64,000 bases of DNA from Funneliformis mosseae (lineage: Eukaryota > Glomeromycota > Glomeromycetes > Glomerales > Glomeraceae). The DNA lies in assembly GCA_910592005.1 (NCBI GenBank), contig CAJVPP010000002.1, forward strand, positions 1 through 64,000, in the 5' to 3' direction. A program made the translations under genes and the position numbers. Position 1 is the stretch's first letter; each line of letters starts with the position of its first letter. The notes under the pieces are model-generated. The model was given only the letters and a program-made list of their open reading frames with translations, was not told the origin of the DNA and made no database searches. Below, in pieces: positions 50,001-62,200 of this stretch.

Positions 50001-53000
50001 GACATTTATGGATGACGCTTTGAAAATTGCAGAAAAAGGGGAGGTTTGGTTACTATTTGATGAAATCAACACTTGCAATCACATGGGATTATTTGCAGAT
50101 TTAATATCTCGTAGAATATTTAACGGTAAACCTATACATCCAAATATTCGTTTATTCTCTGCTTGCAATCCATATCGACTTCGTACAAGAGCTCAAAGTG
50201 TGACTGGCTTAACTAAGCATAAAAAGTATGAACAACAAGGTAATCTTGTTTATCAAGTCAAACCACTTCCCGATCAAATTTTAGATTATGTATGGGACTA
50301 TGGTATTCTAAAATCAAATGATGAATGCAAATATATTCAGACTTTGGTCGAGAAAGAATTGAAAGATCTTGCACATCCAGTATTTACCGAGCTTTTATTC
50401 GCTTCTCAGAAATTTATTCGTAAGGTTGAAGAACCAAGTAGTGTTAGCTTACGTGATGTCAAGCGAGCCATAAAATTGATGAAATTCTTTTATAATTCTC
50501 TTGAGAATCGTCCGCCTTTAAAAAAAGGACTTAAATATCCACCCCCTGGAAATCCAACTATAGAAACTAGATCTTACATTTTAGCAATCAGTCTTTGTTA
50601 CCATTCTCGATTATGTGATCATGAATTACGTAAGCAATATCGTCACGAAATGGAACAAATCTTACAAAATCATAAAGTTTATGAAGGAGAAAACATGTTC
50701 TCGAGAATTACTCGTGAAGAGCAGGAAGATTATATTAATAGAATGAAGTGCCCACCTAACACAGCAAAGAATGAAGCATTATTAGAAAATATATTGTCTC
50801 TAATTGCATGCATCTTAACCAGAATTCCTTTATTTTTAATCGGGGCTTCTGGGTTTGTATATAATAATAATCAATGTTTTGTTTTATTTTTTATTTTTTT
50901 AAAAAACTAATTACCTAATTTTAATTAAAAAAAAAAAAAAAGTTCATCAAAATCTTTGGCTATTCAGATTATAAGCTCGAGTTTACGTGGATTTAATTCA
51001 AGTGACAAATATTTTAGGTCTTTACCACACGTTTACTTAATACCATATCAGGGCTCTTCATTTTCAACTTCTGATGGTATAGTAAAAGTTTTTGAGAAAG
51101 CCAATAGATATCAGGAAACGGATTCTAAGCAATTTCCTATCATTAGTGTTGTCTTGCTTGATAACGGTAATTTTAATAATTTTAATTTCATTTTGTTTGA
51201 TCCATTGACCAAAATATTAGTATGTTCATCAATTTTTAAAAATTTTATTTTTTAGTCGGTTTGGCTGAAAAAAGTCCTTTCAATCCTTTAAAAGTACTTC
51301 ATTCTTTGCTCGAACCAAATTATCCAGAAAAAGGACCCAACGTATCGGTTATTGGAATATCGAATTGGCGCTTGGATAACAGTAAAAGCAATCGCGCATT
51401 GCTTGTTCATAGGTATGGATTTAAATTTCGAAACTTACCATGTGTATCAAAATTACGAATTTTTAATAATTTCTACTCTTGTTCCTTTCCTTTCCAGACC
51501 GAAAATTGGTTTAGATGAATTAGTTGATACCACCAAAAATTTACTACTTGTTGGACCTAGTCAAAAGCTTGCTTTAGAACGTTTAGCTAAAGCATATTTG
51601 GAATATGAAGGAAGCGGCCAAGAATTTCCCAATTTCCATGGTCTTCGAGATTATTACTCGTTGGTTAAAAGGCTTTCACTAACAGAATTGACACCAGTAA
51701 ATATTCAAATAGCATTAGCTCATAATTTTGGAGGAACACCAAATCACGCAAAATTGTGCAATAGATATTTTGGAGACGTTATCGAAACATTTAACAATGA
51801 AGATCCATGGTTCTATGAACAAATGCCAATTGAGCAATTAATCGATTCAAATTTAGATGAATGTGATACGCGTCATTTAATGGTCATCGGTAAAAGTGAT
51901 TCGATCGTAGATTTATTAATTTATCAATTAAGGAGAAAGAATTTGGATCCTGTTGTAATTTTAGGGTCGCAATTTCCTGATGATCAGGACGATTATTCTT
52001 CTAATGTGATGAATAGGATTATGGTAATATCTTATTTAAACAAAAAAAAAAATTTCTTTCGTTTATTATTTATTTATTTATCACATAATCCGAATATAAT
52101 TAATTATTTTATTCTTAGATGTGTGTTGAAGCAGGCAAACCATTGATTCTAACAAATTTGGAAATGATTTATGGTAATTTTTTTTTAATTTGCCAACTTC
52201 GTTTGAATAAATTATAATATTAATCAAAATTAATAAATTATTAAATAGGAAATCTTTATGATCTATGGGATAAAAATTATATCGTGGTGGGAAGTAAGGA
52301 AAATGTTAAACATTATACGAGAGTTGCTCTCGGTGCATATTCTAACCCTATGTTGTAAGTAAATGATTTCGCTGCTTGTTCCTATTTAAATTTGTTGAAG
52401 TTTCAAATGCTAAGCTATTATTTTTAACTCATATTTCCTCAGTTATATTTCACCAAACTTTAAATGCATACTTGTCATGGATGAAAAGAAATTGGATTCA
52501 GCTGATCCTTCGCTTCTAAATCGATTCGAAAAACAGAAAATGTCAATAAACGACGCGCTTAATGATAGGCAAAAATCACTTACAGGAAAATTAAGTGAAT
52601 GGGTAAGACGAATGTCAACTCTAATCAGTGGCAATTCAAAGTCACCATCATGCAATAATGAATTTACACAGAAGGATCTATTTATCGGTTTCAATAAAGA
52701 TGAAACTTTACAAAGTTTGGTTATTAATCTCACAAAGAATAACTCGGAAGCTAAAGATGAAGAAATTTTAAAACGGTGTAAAGAATGTTTAATAGCAATA
52801 GCATCATCTGATGGAATTCTAAGAGCCAAACAATCAGCCTTAGAACGAGTTGAAGTTGATCGATGGAAGGAGGTTTATTTCCAACAACATCATGATAGCC
52901 TTTACGACTATTTTGATGATTTATTTAATCATGAAAAGGCGTTAGCGAATCCTAAAGGAAACTTGGTAATTGTCAACACATTCTCCAACATTAATACCGA

Positions 53001-56000
53001 CGTTAAGTCTTGTCTACAAGAATCTTTAAGATGTCAAGTGGATAAATTGTCAACTTTCAAGACTGAAGCTCAAATTTCGCATCGGGTAATTTTAAACATT
53101 TCATGCATAAGCGTTTTTTTTTTTTTTTTTTTGGATAAACATATTACTGACAAATTCATTACTCGTAGGTAAAACATTTCTGGTTAGAATCAACTGATCA
53201 GATGCTAATTCTCCAATGCGATGTAACTACCGATAATTTTGGATGTATAAAGCTTGCTAAATACGTTATCGAACAATTCCGAAACGAATTCATAGCAAAG
53301 AAGGATCAAATGGATCAAGCTGCGCCTATGAAGCATGCGTGCATCATACTCCATATTCATCGGGAACTCGAGCACACTTTGCCATCCTTTAATTTTATGT
53401 GCGGCTGGAAGCAAATGACTATCGAGACTTTATCGAGAAGTGACATTCCTTTATATAATCTTTTGGATGGATCATTACCTGACATCATCAATTCTACTTA
53501 TCCATTCGAAAAAATTTTAAAACAAGAATTAATGTGGTGTTTGTCGTGCATGAGATATCCGTCAAATGATAATTCTGCTAATCATATAAAGTAAGAATCG
53601 GTCTCATATTTTATATTCTTTTCTTCTCAAATTATTTTACGTATCTTCGCTAAATTGAATACATTATTTTTTAATAAATGTAGATTATTAAGCGAAAAAA
53701 TATTGGAATATCCAAGCCTTGTTAAATGTTTGAAAGTAAGGGCTATAGAATGGGTTAAAGAAAAATCTACAAATGATTGGCAATATAAAGTTGCGACAAA
53801 CAAACAAAATTTGTATCCATACGCATCTTTTTCTGTGGCATTGCAAACATACATTAGAACATTAGTTAGGATACCGATAGCTCAAGTTTTATACGCCTTG
53901 GAGAGATTATCTGCAACGAAAACATTTTTCTATATTATTAATCGTGTGAAACTGAACGATGATGGATTACTCGAATTTTGGAAACAAATTTATATGGACA
54001 GGACAATTATCAAAATTGAAGATTTACCGGATCCAAAACCTAATGGTTATGTCATGACGACGGGAAGTTTATATGATCTTAAGTTTCCTTTTTCATTCTA
54101 TTTTATGAACCGAATAGATAAATTCAAAGTATTTTATGAAGAAGAATTGACGATAATACAAAAGAAAAATGCAATCGAAAACTCTGCTTATGAACTTCAT
54201 TTGGTAATTGAGGATCATCTGAAAAGTTTTAGAAATAACATTCTTACATCAGTTCCTCAACTAAAAGATTCACCTCTTGATCGGGTTCCTGAACTATATT
54301 TTAATGATTTTGTTACCGTAATTACGGCAAGGAATGGTGAAAATGTGAATGCAAGCATCTTATCGTTAATCTTGAAGTTACTTGTTGGTGATAAAGTGTA
54401 TCAACCAATTTTCCTTCATGCTTATTGGTGGAAAAATGCTAAAAAAGTATTAGCACAATTACAATTGGCTCAAATGGCTCCAGAAATTATTCAAAACATT
54501 GAAGACCAAGACAATGTTAATGGAAGTTTAGAAAGATACCTAGTAAGAGAAATAACAAGAATGATGCTCCAGAGGATATGTGAAAATGAAGATGACGCAA
54601 CAAAGGCTCAATTACTCGATAGGTGGCAACATGATGTAAACAAAGTATTGTCTCTCAGCAATAAGATAATGAGTTCGGATAACTTACCAGATCTGCATTT
54701 ATTACGTGTAGTAAATGATTTAGTCGCGACAAATATAATTCCCTTAGTTAGTATCAGAGAAATAGTTCAGCTTGGATTAAATTCGAATAATAAACGTGAA
54801 GTTTTCTCTGAGGAATTTGTCAGCACCATACTTGATAAATTAGATAAATTGGAACGAAATGAAAAGAATTCGATATTAAGAAGATCATTTATCATGAGAT
54901 GTCTTGAATTAATTCCGATCGATTCCGATGTTCGAATAAGCCTTTATAAAAAATTATTCTCAAGTGAACCTTTCTCATCAATGGGTGCAATCATTGAAAA
55001 GATCTTTATTTCAGAAAATAACGAAAACGAGCGTATATTCTTTACAATCATTGCAAATCCCAAGGAGATTTTAAGGCATTCCGATCGTTTGAACGTTATT
55101 AATGAATGTTTTAAAGTCTTGGATACAAACATGGCTACATTATGCTGTGATATTATTGAACAAACATTCTTTATGAATTCTGAATTGGATATAGATTCCT
55201 TTGGAGTTGCCCTTGAAGTTTTGTATGGAAAAGTCGCACCATTGCAAAAAATAGCTGCCATTGCGTTACTTAAAGAATTTGTTCGTCGATTCTGGGACTG
55301 TTTCTTCCAAAAATACAACAAAACCGACCTCGATAGTGCCGAATTAATTAATCAAATTAATAATAAGATGGCCGCCTCTCATCCATTGATTAATCCGCTC
55401 AAGTTTTACTTTTTAAGAGAGCTATGCCAAAGAGATTTTTCAATGAACGGGGTTAGAAAATTCTGTGAAGATCAGAAAAATGTTTTGCCTTGGCTTGGAA
55501 CTTTGAATTGGGAAGGCATCAAAGAAACTCGTTTGCAATTTAATCCATATTGCGAATTGCCTGAATATTACGAAGCTGAAAGAGGTCTTACGGTTTTCTA
55601 TAGCATAAACAATAGAGCTCCTTTCAAAAAGTTCATACAAAACATAAAACGAAATGATACTTTGACGGCAAAGTTATCTCTAATGGGACTTCTCTTTGCG
55701 CGTCTTCACTTTTTAAGGGCATCAGGAGAATGGCAACATCCGGAAACGCAATCCGCTGATCTCTTAATCAATGAGATCGATGGTATGAAAAATCTTCCGG
55801 AAGTATTTAAAACAATTACAACAAACATCGTATCAAATAAATTCCCTTTTCTTCAAATCGACAATTCAGAGATTAGAAGTAATGATTTGTTTTTAAAAAG
55901 TGTTATTGCACATATAATCACATATTTCGCCTCAGTTGAACCGGATTCATCTCAATTAGCAATGTACTTACACAGACTACAAGATTGTCATAAACTGTTT

Positions 56001-58852
56001 ATTTTATCGTGTGCACCTGATTCAGCGTCGGTGGTGTACAATGAGTTAGCCGGTGGTTTTGTAAGGTTAGCCTGTGAATGTGGTGTAATATCAATTATCA
56101 CGGATTGTGGTGACGCTATTAACGGTGTTGTAACCAGCGTATGCACGAAATGTAATAGAAAGGTTACCGGAACTGTTATTAAACCGTCATTTGCGCAAGT
56201 AGAGACTATAGATCAACCCGGATATATTCGAGAACCTGTTAATCAAAATTTAACTCATGTTGTTAGATCTTTGCCAGCTAATTCATATCGTATATTACAT
56301 TTAATTGTTCATGTACTTATTGGAGCTTCTGCACCTCAACCAGCACTTGATTTCCTTCAAAAAAACGATCAAACGGTCACAGATGCCGAAAATTACTGTA
56401 CGAGTCATATCCAAAATGACTGGGAAATTCTCAAGAACATTCTTAATTGTTCGGATGAGGTATACTTGCAAAAGTTTTTTTTTTTTTTTTTTTTTTAATA
56501 AGATTAATAACTATAACAACATTTTATAATTTTAACCAGACTTTGGCGTTAACGTTTCATTCATTAATTTCTTTAATGACGGAACAACCTCTACCGAACC
56601 AGCAAGTAACATCATCTGATGAACGAAAGGATTGGGAAATGGAGTTCCATAATAATTATATTGAACCGCAACTTAGAAATATAACAGAAACGGCATCTAA
56701 TTATCGCATGAAATTACAAGTGGCGGAGGCCAACAATAATATTAATGTGATTGAGGATGAGATTAATCAGAATCTAGCAATGGATAAGCAATATCGAATT
56801 GAAAATTTACCTAGTTTATGGAGGAAGATTGGAGTAAATGACTTTATTAGTTTCCGTGAATATTATATTCATGATTTGGAAGAAAACACGAATAATTATC
56901 CATTCCTTTCATTATTTATCAAGTACTTCAGACAATTAGAATTACTTAAACATCTTTTACCTATTGTAAAATTTGTCCAAATTTTAAATTCCAAACTTGG
57001 GTATAAATTGACGAGATCAAATGCAAAAGACATGACCTTTAGGAAATTTTTAGAAAATGAGTCTAACCTTGAGAATCGTGAAAAATTCCATAACGCCTTT
57101 AAAGATTTTAAACTTGGTTGGGATACGGTTATTCCATTTGTAAGAAGATATCGTTGTATTGAACTTCCAAACGATAAACCGGTCATGAAATATGAGCTAC
57201 CAGTTGTCTTTGGATTAATAGAACCGAAGGATTCAGGAGTCTATTTATGCGCCATCTTAGAATATTTAATTTCTATACAAAATAATTTCCTACGAGAAGT
57301 CATGACAATTCCACCTGGAACTTGTAGATCACTCATGTTTTTGGATGAACCGACTTTTGATATCGAACAAACTGTCGTACCATTTTCCAAAGTAGAATCA
57401 ACTAAAACAATTGAAACTAACGGATATTACCTTCAATCTATGCGTATTGAACATGTTAAATCCGAGAATATAGTCAATTTTTATCTGGACAACGAAATCC
57501 TTTCTTACAGTCATAGAAATTTGGCAATTGCGAGGGGATGTGAGATCGCTTATGATTTAACGAAGATTGAGGCAGAATTGGCAAAACTTTTGGTTTTTGA
57601 CAAAGTTTATATAGAAACGCAACCGGAATCTCAATTGTATTTAGAAACTTTCCCATATCACATGGAATTGTTCGCCACATGTGTTAGAATTCTTGACGAT
57701 ATTAAGAATTTAATACCTCAAGAACCAATCCCGAATGAGAAAATGGACTCGTTAGGTGCACAATTTTTAAAATTAAATTTAGATGATGCGTTAGAAATTT
57801 TATCGTCATTGGAAATCCTTTTGTCGTTTATCAAACGTATAACAGTCGGAGTTGGAGATAGTTTGATTAAGGATTACGTTTTACAGTGGATGAAATTATC
57901 TTCTTTGTTCGAAAATAAAGGATTTTCTAAATTATTAAACATCGATTTGAAGCTGAAACACCTGGTGGCTTTATATGAATTCATTGAAGAACAAATCGCT
58001 AATATAAAAATTACAAATATTCATGAAAGATATAAAGCTCCACTTTCGATAGATATGGAGACGGCGATACTTCAATCTGTGAATTTTAAACAGGAAACTG
58101 CTGAAAAAGAATTGATACCAGCAGAAGCATTCGCTTTAGCTTTAAAACGATTCATGTTCCGATTTTTACTTTTAGAAAATCAGAAACAAACTGAATCATT
58201 ATATATTTATTTGCAAGATTTTTCATTAAATTTCTGGCCTTCAACAGTCTCAGAGCGTCTCATTGATGAATTGTTCCCGGAAAACTTGATGCTTGCCAAC
58301 ACATTTGCTGCCCATGAATTTACGATGAAAAGGATTGAGGTAATAAAACTATTTATTATTAATTAAATAAATACGTTTATTAGACATTATTGATATGATT
58401 TAAATTGATAAAAAATTTTTTTCCTTATTAAGAAAACGATGAGAGAACAAGCTAAAAATCTTTATATAAGAGAACAAGCTAATCAGCACACGATGACACT
58501 GCTCAATAATAATCAGATGACAGAACTGCTCAATAATCAACAGACGAGAAATCTGTCTAGTAATCAGCAGTTAAGAAAACAGACTAGCTACCAGCAGTTG
58601 AGAAAACAGGCTAGCTACCAGCAGTTGAGAAAACAGACTAGCAATCAACAGTTGAGAAAACCGGTTAGCATTCAAGAGGTGAGCGAACAACCTAGTAATC
58701 AAGACATTAGAGCCCAACCTAGTGGGCAAGAGATGAGGGAACAACCAAGTAATCAAGAGATGAGAGAACAACCTAATAACCAACAAACGCAAAGCGCAGA
58801 GTCAAAAGGTAGACACCTAATAGGAATATGGAAGAAGACTGCTTCATCTTAA
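44009..58852 (+). CDS. RNF213-like giant AAA protein, CBM20-like N-terminus, no RING seen
   Basis: Exons 44009-45103, 45226-46031, 46110-47843, 47928-49833, 49912-50852, 50943-51166, 51256-51412, 51498-52023, 52119-52173, 52249-52354, 52443-53085, 53169-53590, 53684-56459, 56540-58339 and 58433-58852 total 13,611 nt: 4,536 residues with no break. Order: Ser/Asn-rich leader 1-64; CBM20-like domain ~65-165 (LGSWE, FEGDPTDNR); helical N-arm; P-loop-like DLSGQGKTEW (K1467); AAA3 GETGCGKTSL (K1847) with Walker B LLFDEIN (D1897, E1898); AAA4 GASGSSKS (K2164) with Walker B LLDN (D2234, N2235); degenerate GKSDSIVD in the next unit; LLNRFEKQ; E3 shell; Cys cluster C3669, C3671, C3680, C3692, C3695 resembling an RZ finger; Gln-rich tail from 4398. 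By family it is a dynein-like AAA ring with a ubiquitin-ligase module. I see no C3HC4 RING in the shell. Start 44009 is the first ATG after T-rich tracts. Orthology to RNF213 is strongly suggested; cellular role is inference. Confidence 0.93.
56040..56180 (+). other. RZ-finger-like Cys cluster in the RNF213-like protein
   Basis: Encodes ACECG...TDCG...SVCTKC, spacing C-x-C-x8-C-x11-C-x2-C, followed by GTVIKPS and a helical stretch. Position (after the E3 shell, before the C-terminal domain) matches that of the RZ finger of RNF213 and ZNFX1. Spacing is not identical to the animal finger, so zinc binding and catalysis are inferred. Confidence 0.55.
58559..58798 (+). repeat. 27 bp in-frame tandem repeat in the last exon
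   Basis: Eight full 27 bp units plus a partial ninth encode nine-residue repeats such as SNQQLRKQT, SYQQLRKQA, SYQQLRKQT, SNQQLRKPV, then SNQDIRAQP, SGQEMREQP, SNQEMREQP. Units 1-4 are near-identical and basic (RK); units 5-8 carry more Glu and Pro. Looser Asn/Gln-rich copies (LLNNNQMTE, LLNNQQTRN) precede it. Being a multiple of three, unit gain or loss keeps the frame. Confidence 0.9.
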
Positions 58853-59229
58853 TGTATTTTATTAGTCAATTATATAGTTTATTAAGTGTATGAATAGCTT
58901 TTCTTTCTTTTTGTCTTATTTTTATATGAATTATTATCTTAACCAAATAAATTTTTTTGTTTAACAAAATTTTCTAATTTATAAGAATTTATATATAATG
59001 TTAAAAACCTGATTTACAATCGTGTAACATAAAAAAATTATTTTTTTTGATTATTGCTAAAAAGGTTAAATAGGTTTAGTTTGAATAAAATAAGGTTAAT
59101 GAATTTGTGATGTTCATTGTACGGAATAAATAAACAAAACAATTATTGTAAAAGTCTTTTGACCATACTTTTTTTCCCACTTCGAAATTTGTAAATAAGT
59201 AATGAAATTTGTAATATCGTATTAGCATC
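58853..59229. promoter_or_regulatory. Spacer between tandem RNF213-like copies
   Basis: 377 bp of AT-rich sequence, the 3' flank of the first copy and the presumed promoter of the second. No coding sequence equivalent to exons 1-2 is present here. No specific regulatory element is recognised. Confidence 0.4.
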
Positions 59230-62200
59230 ATGTCTTTACAAGCTATAGATGATGTTAAGAATTTCGTAACTAATGGAATTTATACTTTTATACACGATGT
59301 AAAAAAGGAAGACAAGTGTCGAGTATTATTAAAATATACCTCTAAATGTGAAATGACATATAACTTGAATGAAATTTTGGATTTACGTAGACAGGCTCTT
59401 TTAGCAGCCACTACGGTTAGGACAAATGAAAATAATTCAATAAATTATAGAGATTTGGATGAATTCATTGCCCAAGTTATTATTATGCAAGAAATACTTA
59501 ATGTTTTATCCGCGTTAATCCAAATGGGACATCTTGGTTATAGAAGTTTAGAGAAAAAATTAAATGGATCAGAAAACATGAAAGTTTATCTTAAATCTTT
59601 AAAGGATGAACCGAAAAATTGGTAATTATATTTATTTTTAAATTTTTTTTTTTAAAAAAAAAAAAAAAGTTTAACAAATTAGTAATTTACAACTTTTATA
59701 GGCAAAGTATAGTGAATTGTGCTCACGAAAGGTGTTATTATTTGACATTCTTTCCTGCTTGTAGCATTTTAGCATTTTACGATTATTTTACGTCAGATAA
59801 TTTAGATAGTGAAAATGAAGAAGAATGTAAAACATTGATCAGATTTGTAAATAGCAAAGCTCAATTGCCTTCTCGCGAACAAAGTGTTTCACTTGAATCC
59901 AAAGAATATCTTAAACTTCTTTGTGAGATTGGTGATATTTTAGCAGAAGTTTTTAAAGATATTCCAAAACAAACGCGTGAATTTACAATTGTTGAACAGC
60001 GCATAAGTTCAGATATTGTTGCAAAGGGTAAAATATTTGTTGCGGCATGTACTGACAAAACTCGAGTTCCAAATATTATTATGTCATTATATGCTAATCA
60101 TAGATATTTTCCTGAACCATGGCAACTTTTGATTTGCACTTCATCGACTACGATTGAAGATCTTACCATTTTCATTAAAAGAAGTTTTTTTGCTTCAAAT
60201 AATGGATATGAGAATCACTTATTCTGTATTGTGAATATAGAATTATTAGATTTTGAATTACAATATAATTTAGTTAATCAAATTAGTTTTATGCGAGTTC
60301 AAGAGAAAAATTATCTTTTGGCACTTATTTGTTGTAAAGAACCTAAAACGCATCATCATATTTTAGATCAATTCTCTTTAGATGTTCATGAAACTAACGG
60401 TTTATCCGCTGATACAATGACAGAAATCTATCGTGACTTTTGTCAAAATGTTATGTGTGTTACATCCGACTTATCTGGACAAGGTAAAACTGAGTGGATC
60501 AAAGAAACTAGTTTTATTAAAAAGAAAGTTCCGCGTAGCTTTTTGATAAGCGATGGTATTGGTTTTGATACACTTTTTCGTCAATTCAAAGAATGTAAAC
60601 TTCAACCTTTAGAAAGTTTGCATATTAATATATTATCATCTGAACATCCTGAAGAAGTCAATATGTTTTTATTTGAGTTAATAACTTTGGGAATGGTTTC
60701 TACCAATAACGAGATAGCTTTTCTTCCACCCCCAGAAACACCTATACATATATTTATCGAAATAGCCTCCACCACTGAACAACGTTTACTTAATTCTCTT
60801 CCCATGTTAAGTTATCTATTACATACGCGTTTAACTTGGAATATAAAAAATTTGAAGATCTCTCAAAAAATTAGTAGTCCAGACCAGATTACTTGTCATT
60901 ATTTGAATTTGTACGATCATAACGAAATAGATACAAAAGAAATCCTTCTCCGAACAGATGAAGAACCGTTACCGGTAGATCGTTGTCAGAACCTTATAGA
61001 GAAATATTTCTTTCATGAAAATTCTGAGGACGCTTTATCATTTAGATTTGTCGAAATCTTTGTTAATGTTCTTGCAGAACAATTAGTTCGATTATCATCA
61101 TGTCAATTCTTTACCATAGAAAATCTAAAATTCGCGATGGGAAACGTCAATATAAGATCTTTAATAATTGGAACTTTAATAAATGTTTCAAAAGAATTTG
61201 CAACCAGATCTATTAAAAGAAAAGCATTACAATTCGAGTCTTTGTCTGAAGATTCTCGTATAGGAACAGTTGTAGAATGGGATAATGCAAATCTTATTAT
61301 ATTAGTTAACTCTCAAACTCAAAATACCTTTTCTATATTATATCGTGACAAAAATAGCGTTCCCAATGATATTAAATTATTGCTAAAGAGTCAAGAAATT
61401 GGTAATCTAGAAAATTGGGAGTTGGAAGATTACAATACAATGTCATCAAATACGCTTTTAATGAAGTTAGAAGCAATGGCACGAAGTTCGACAGAAAAAT
61501 TAGATTACCCCGAATATGCTTTAACTAGTGATAATTTGATAAAGATGGCGCTAATTCTTTTAAGAGTACGTGCAAATATTCCGGTAGTAATTTGCGGAGA
61601 AGTGGGATGTGGCAAGGTAAATTTTTGTTATTATTATATATTGCTTATATCTTATAGTTTTTCTAAACTTTTTATTCTTAATTTAGACAAGTTTAATTGC
61701 ATATTTAGCCAATATGGTTGGAGTTCGATTCCAAGCTCTTAATCTTCATGCTGGAGTTAAAGAAGAAAGTATTATGGAGTTCATGAATAATGCTTTGAAA
61801 GGTGCAGAAAAAGGGGAGGTTTGGTTACTATTTGATGAAATCAATGCTTGCAATCACATGGGTTTACTTGCAGAATTAATATCTCGAAGAATATTTAATG
61901 GTAAACCTATACATCCAAATATTCGTTTATTATCTGCCTGCAATCCATACCGAATTCGTACAAAAGCTCAAAGTGAAACTAGTAAGGTCAAAAGATACGA
62001 AGAAAAAAGCAACCTTATCTATCAAGTCAAATCACTTCCTGACCAAATTTTGGATTATGTATGGGACTATGGTGTTTTAAAACCAAATGATGAATTTAAA
62101 TATATTCAAATTATGGTTGATAAGGAATTAAAAAAACTTGCAAGCCCGTATTTACCAATCTCTTATTCGCTTCTCAAAAATTCATTCGTGAAGTTGAGGA

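Noticed and set aside
53107..53130. Poly-T run as a terminator
   Set aside because: It lies inside an intron of the giant gene; T-runs are general in these introns.
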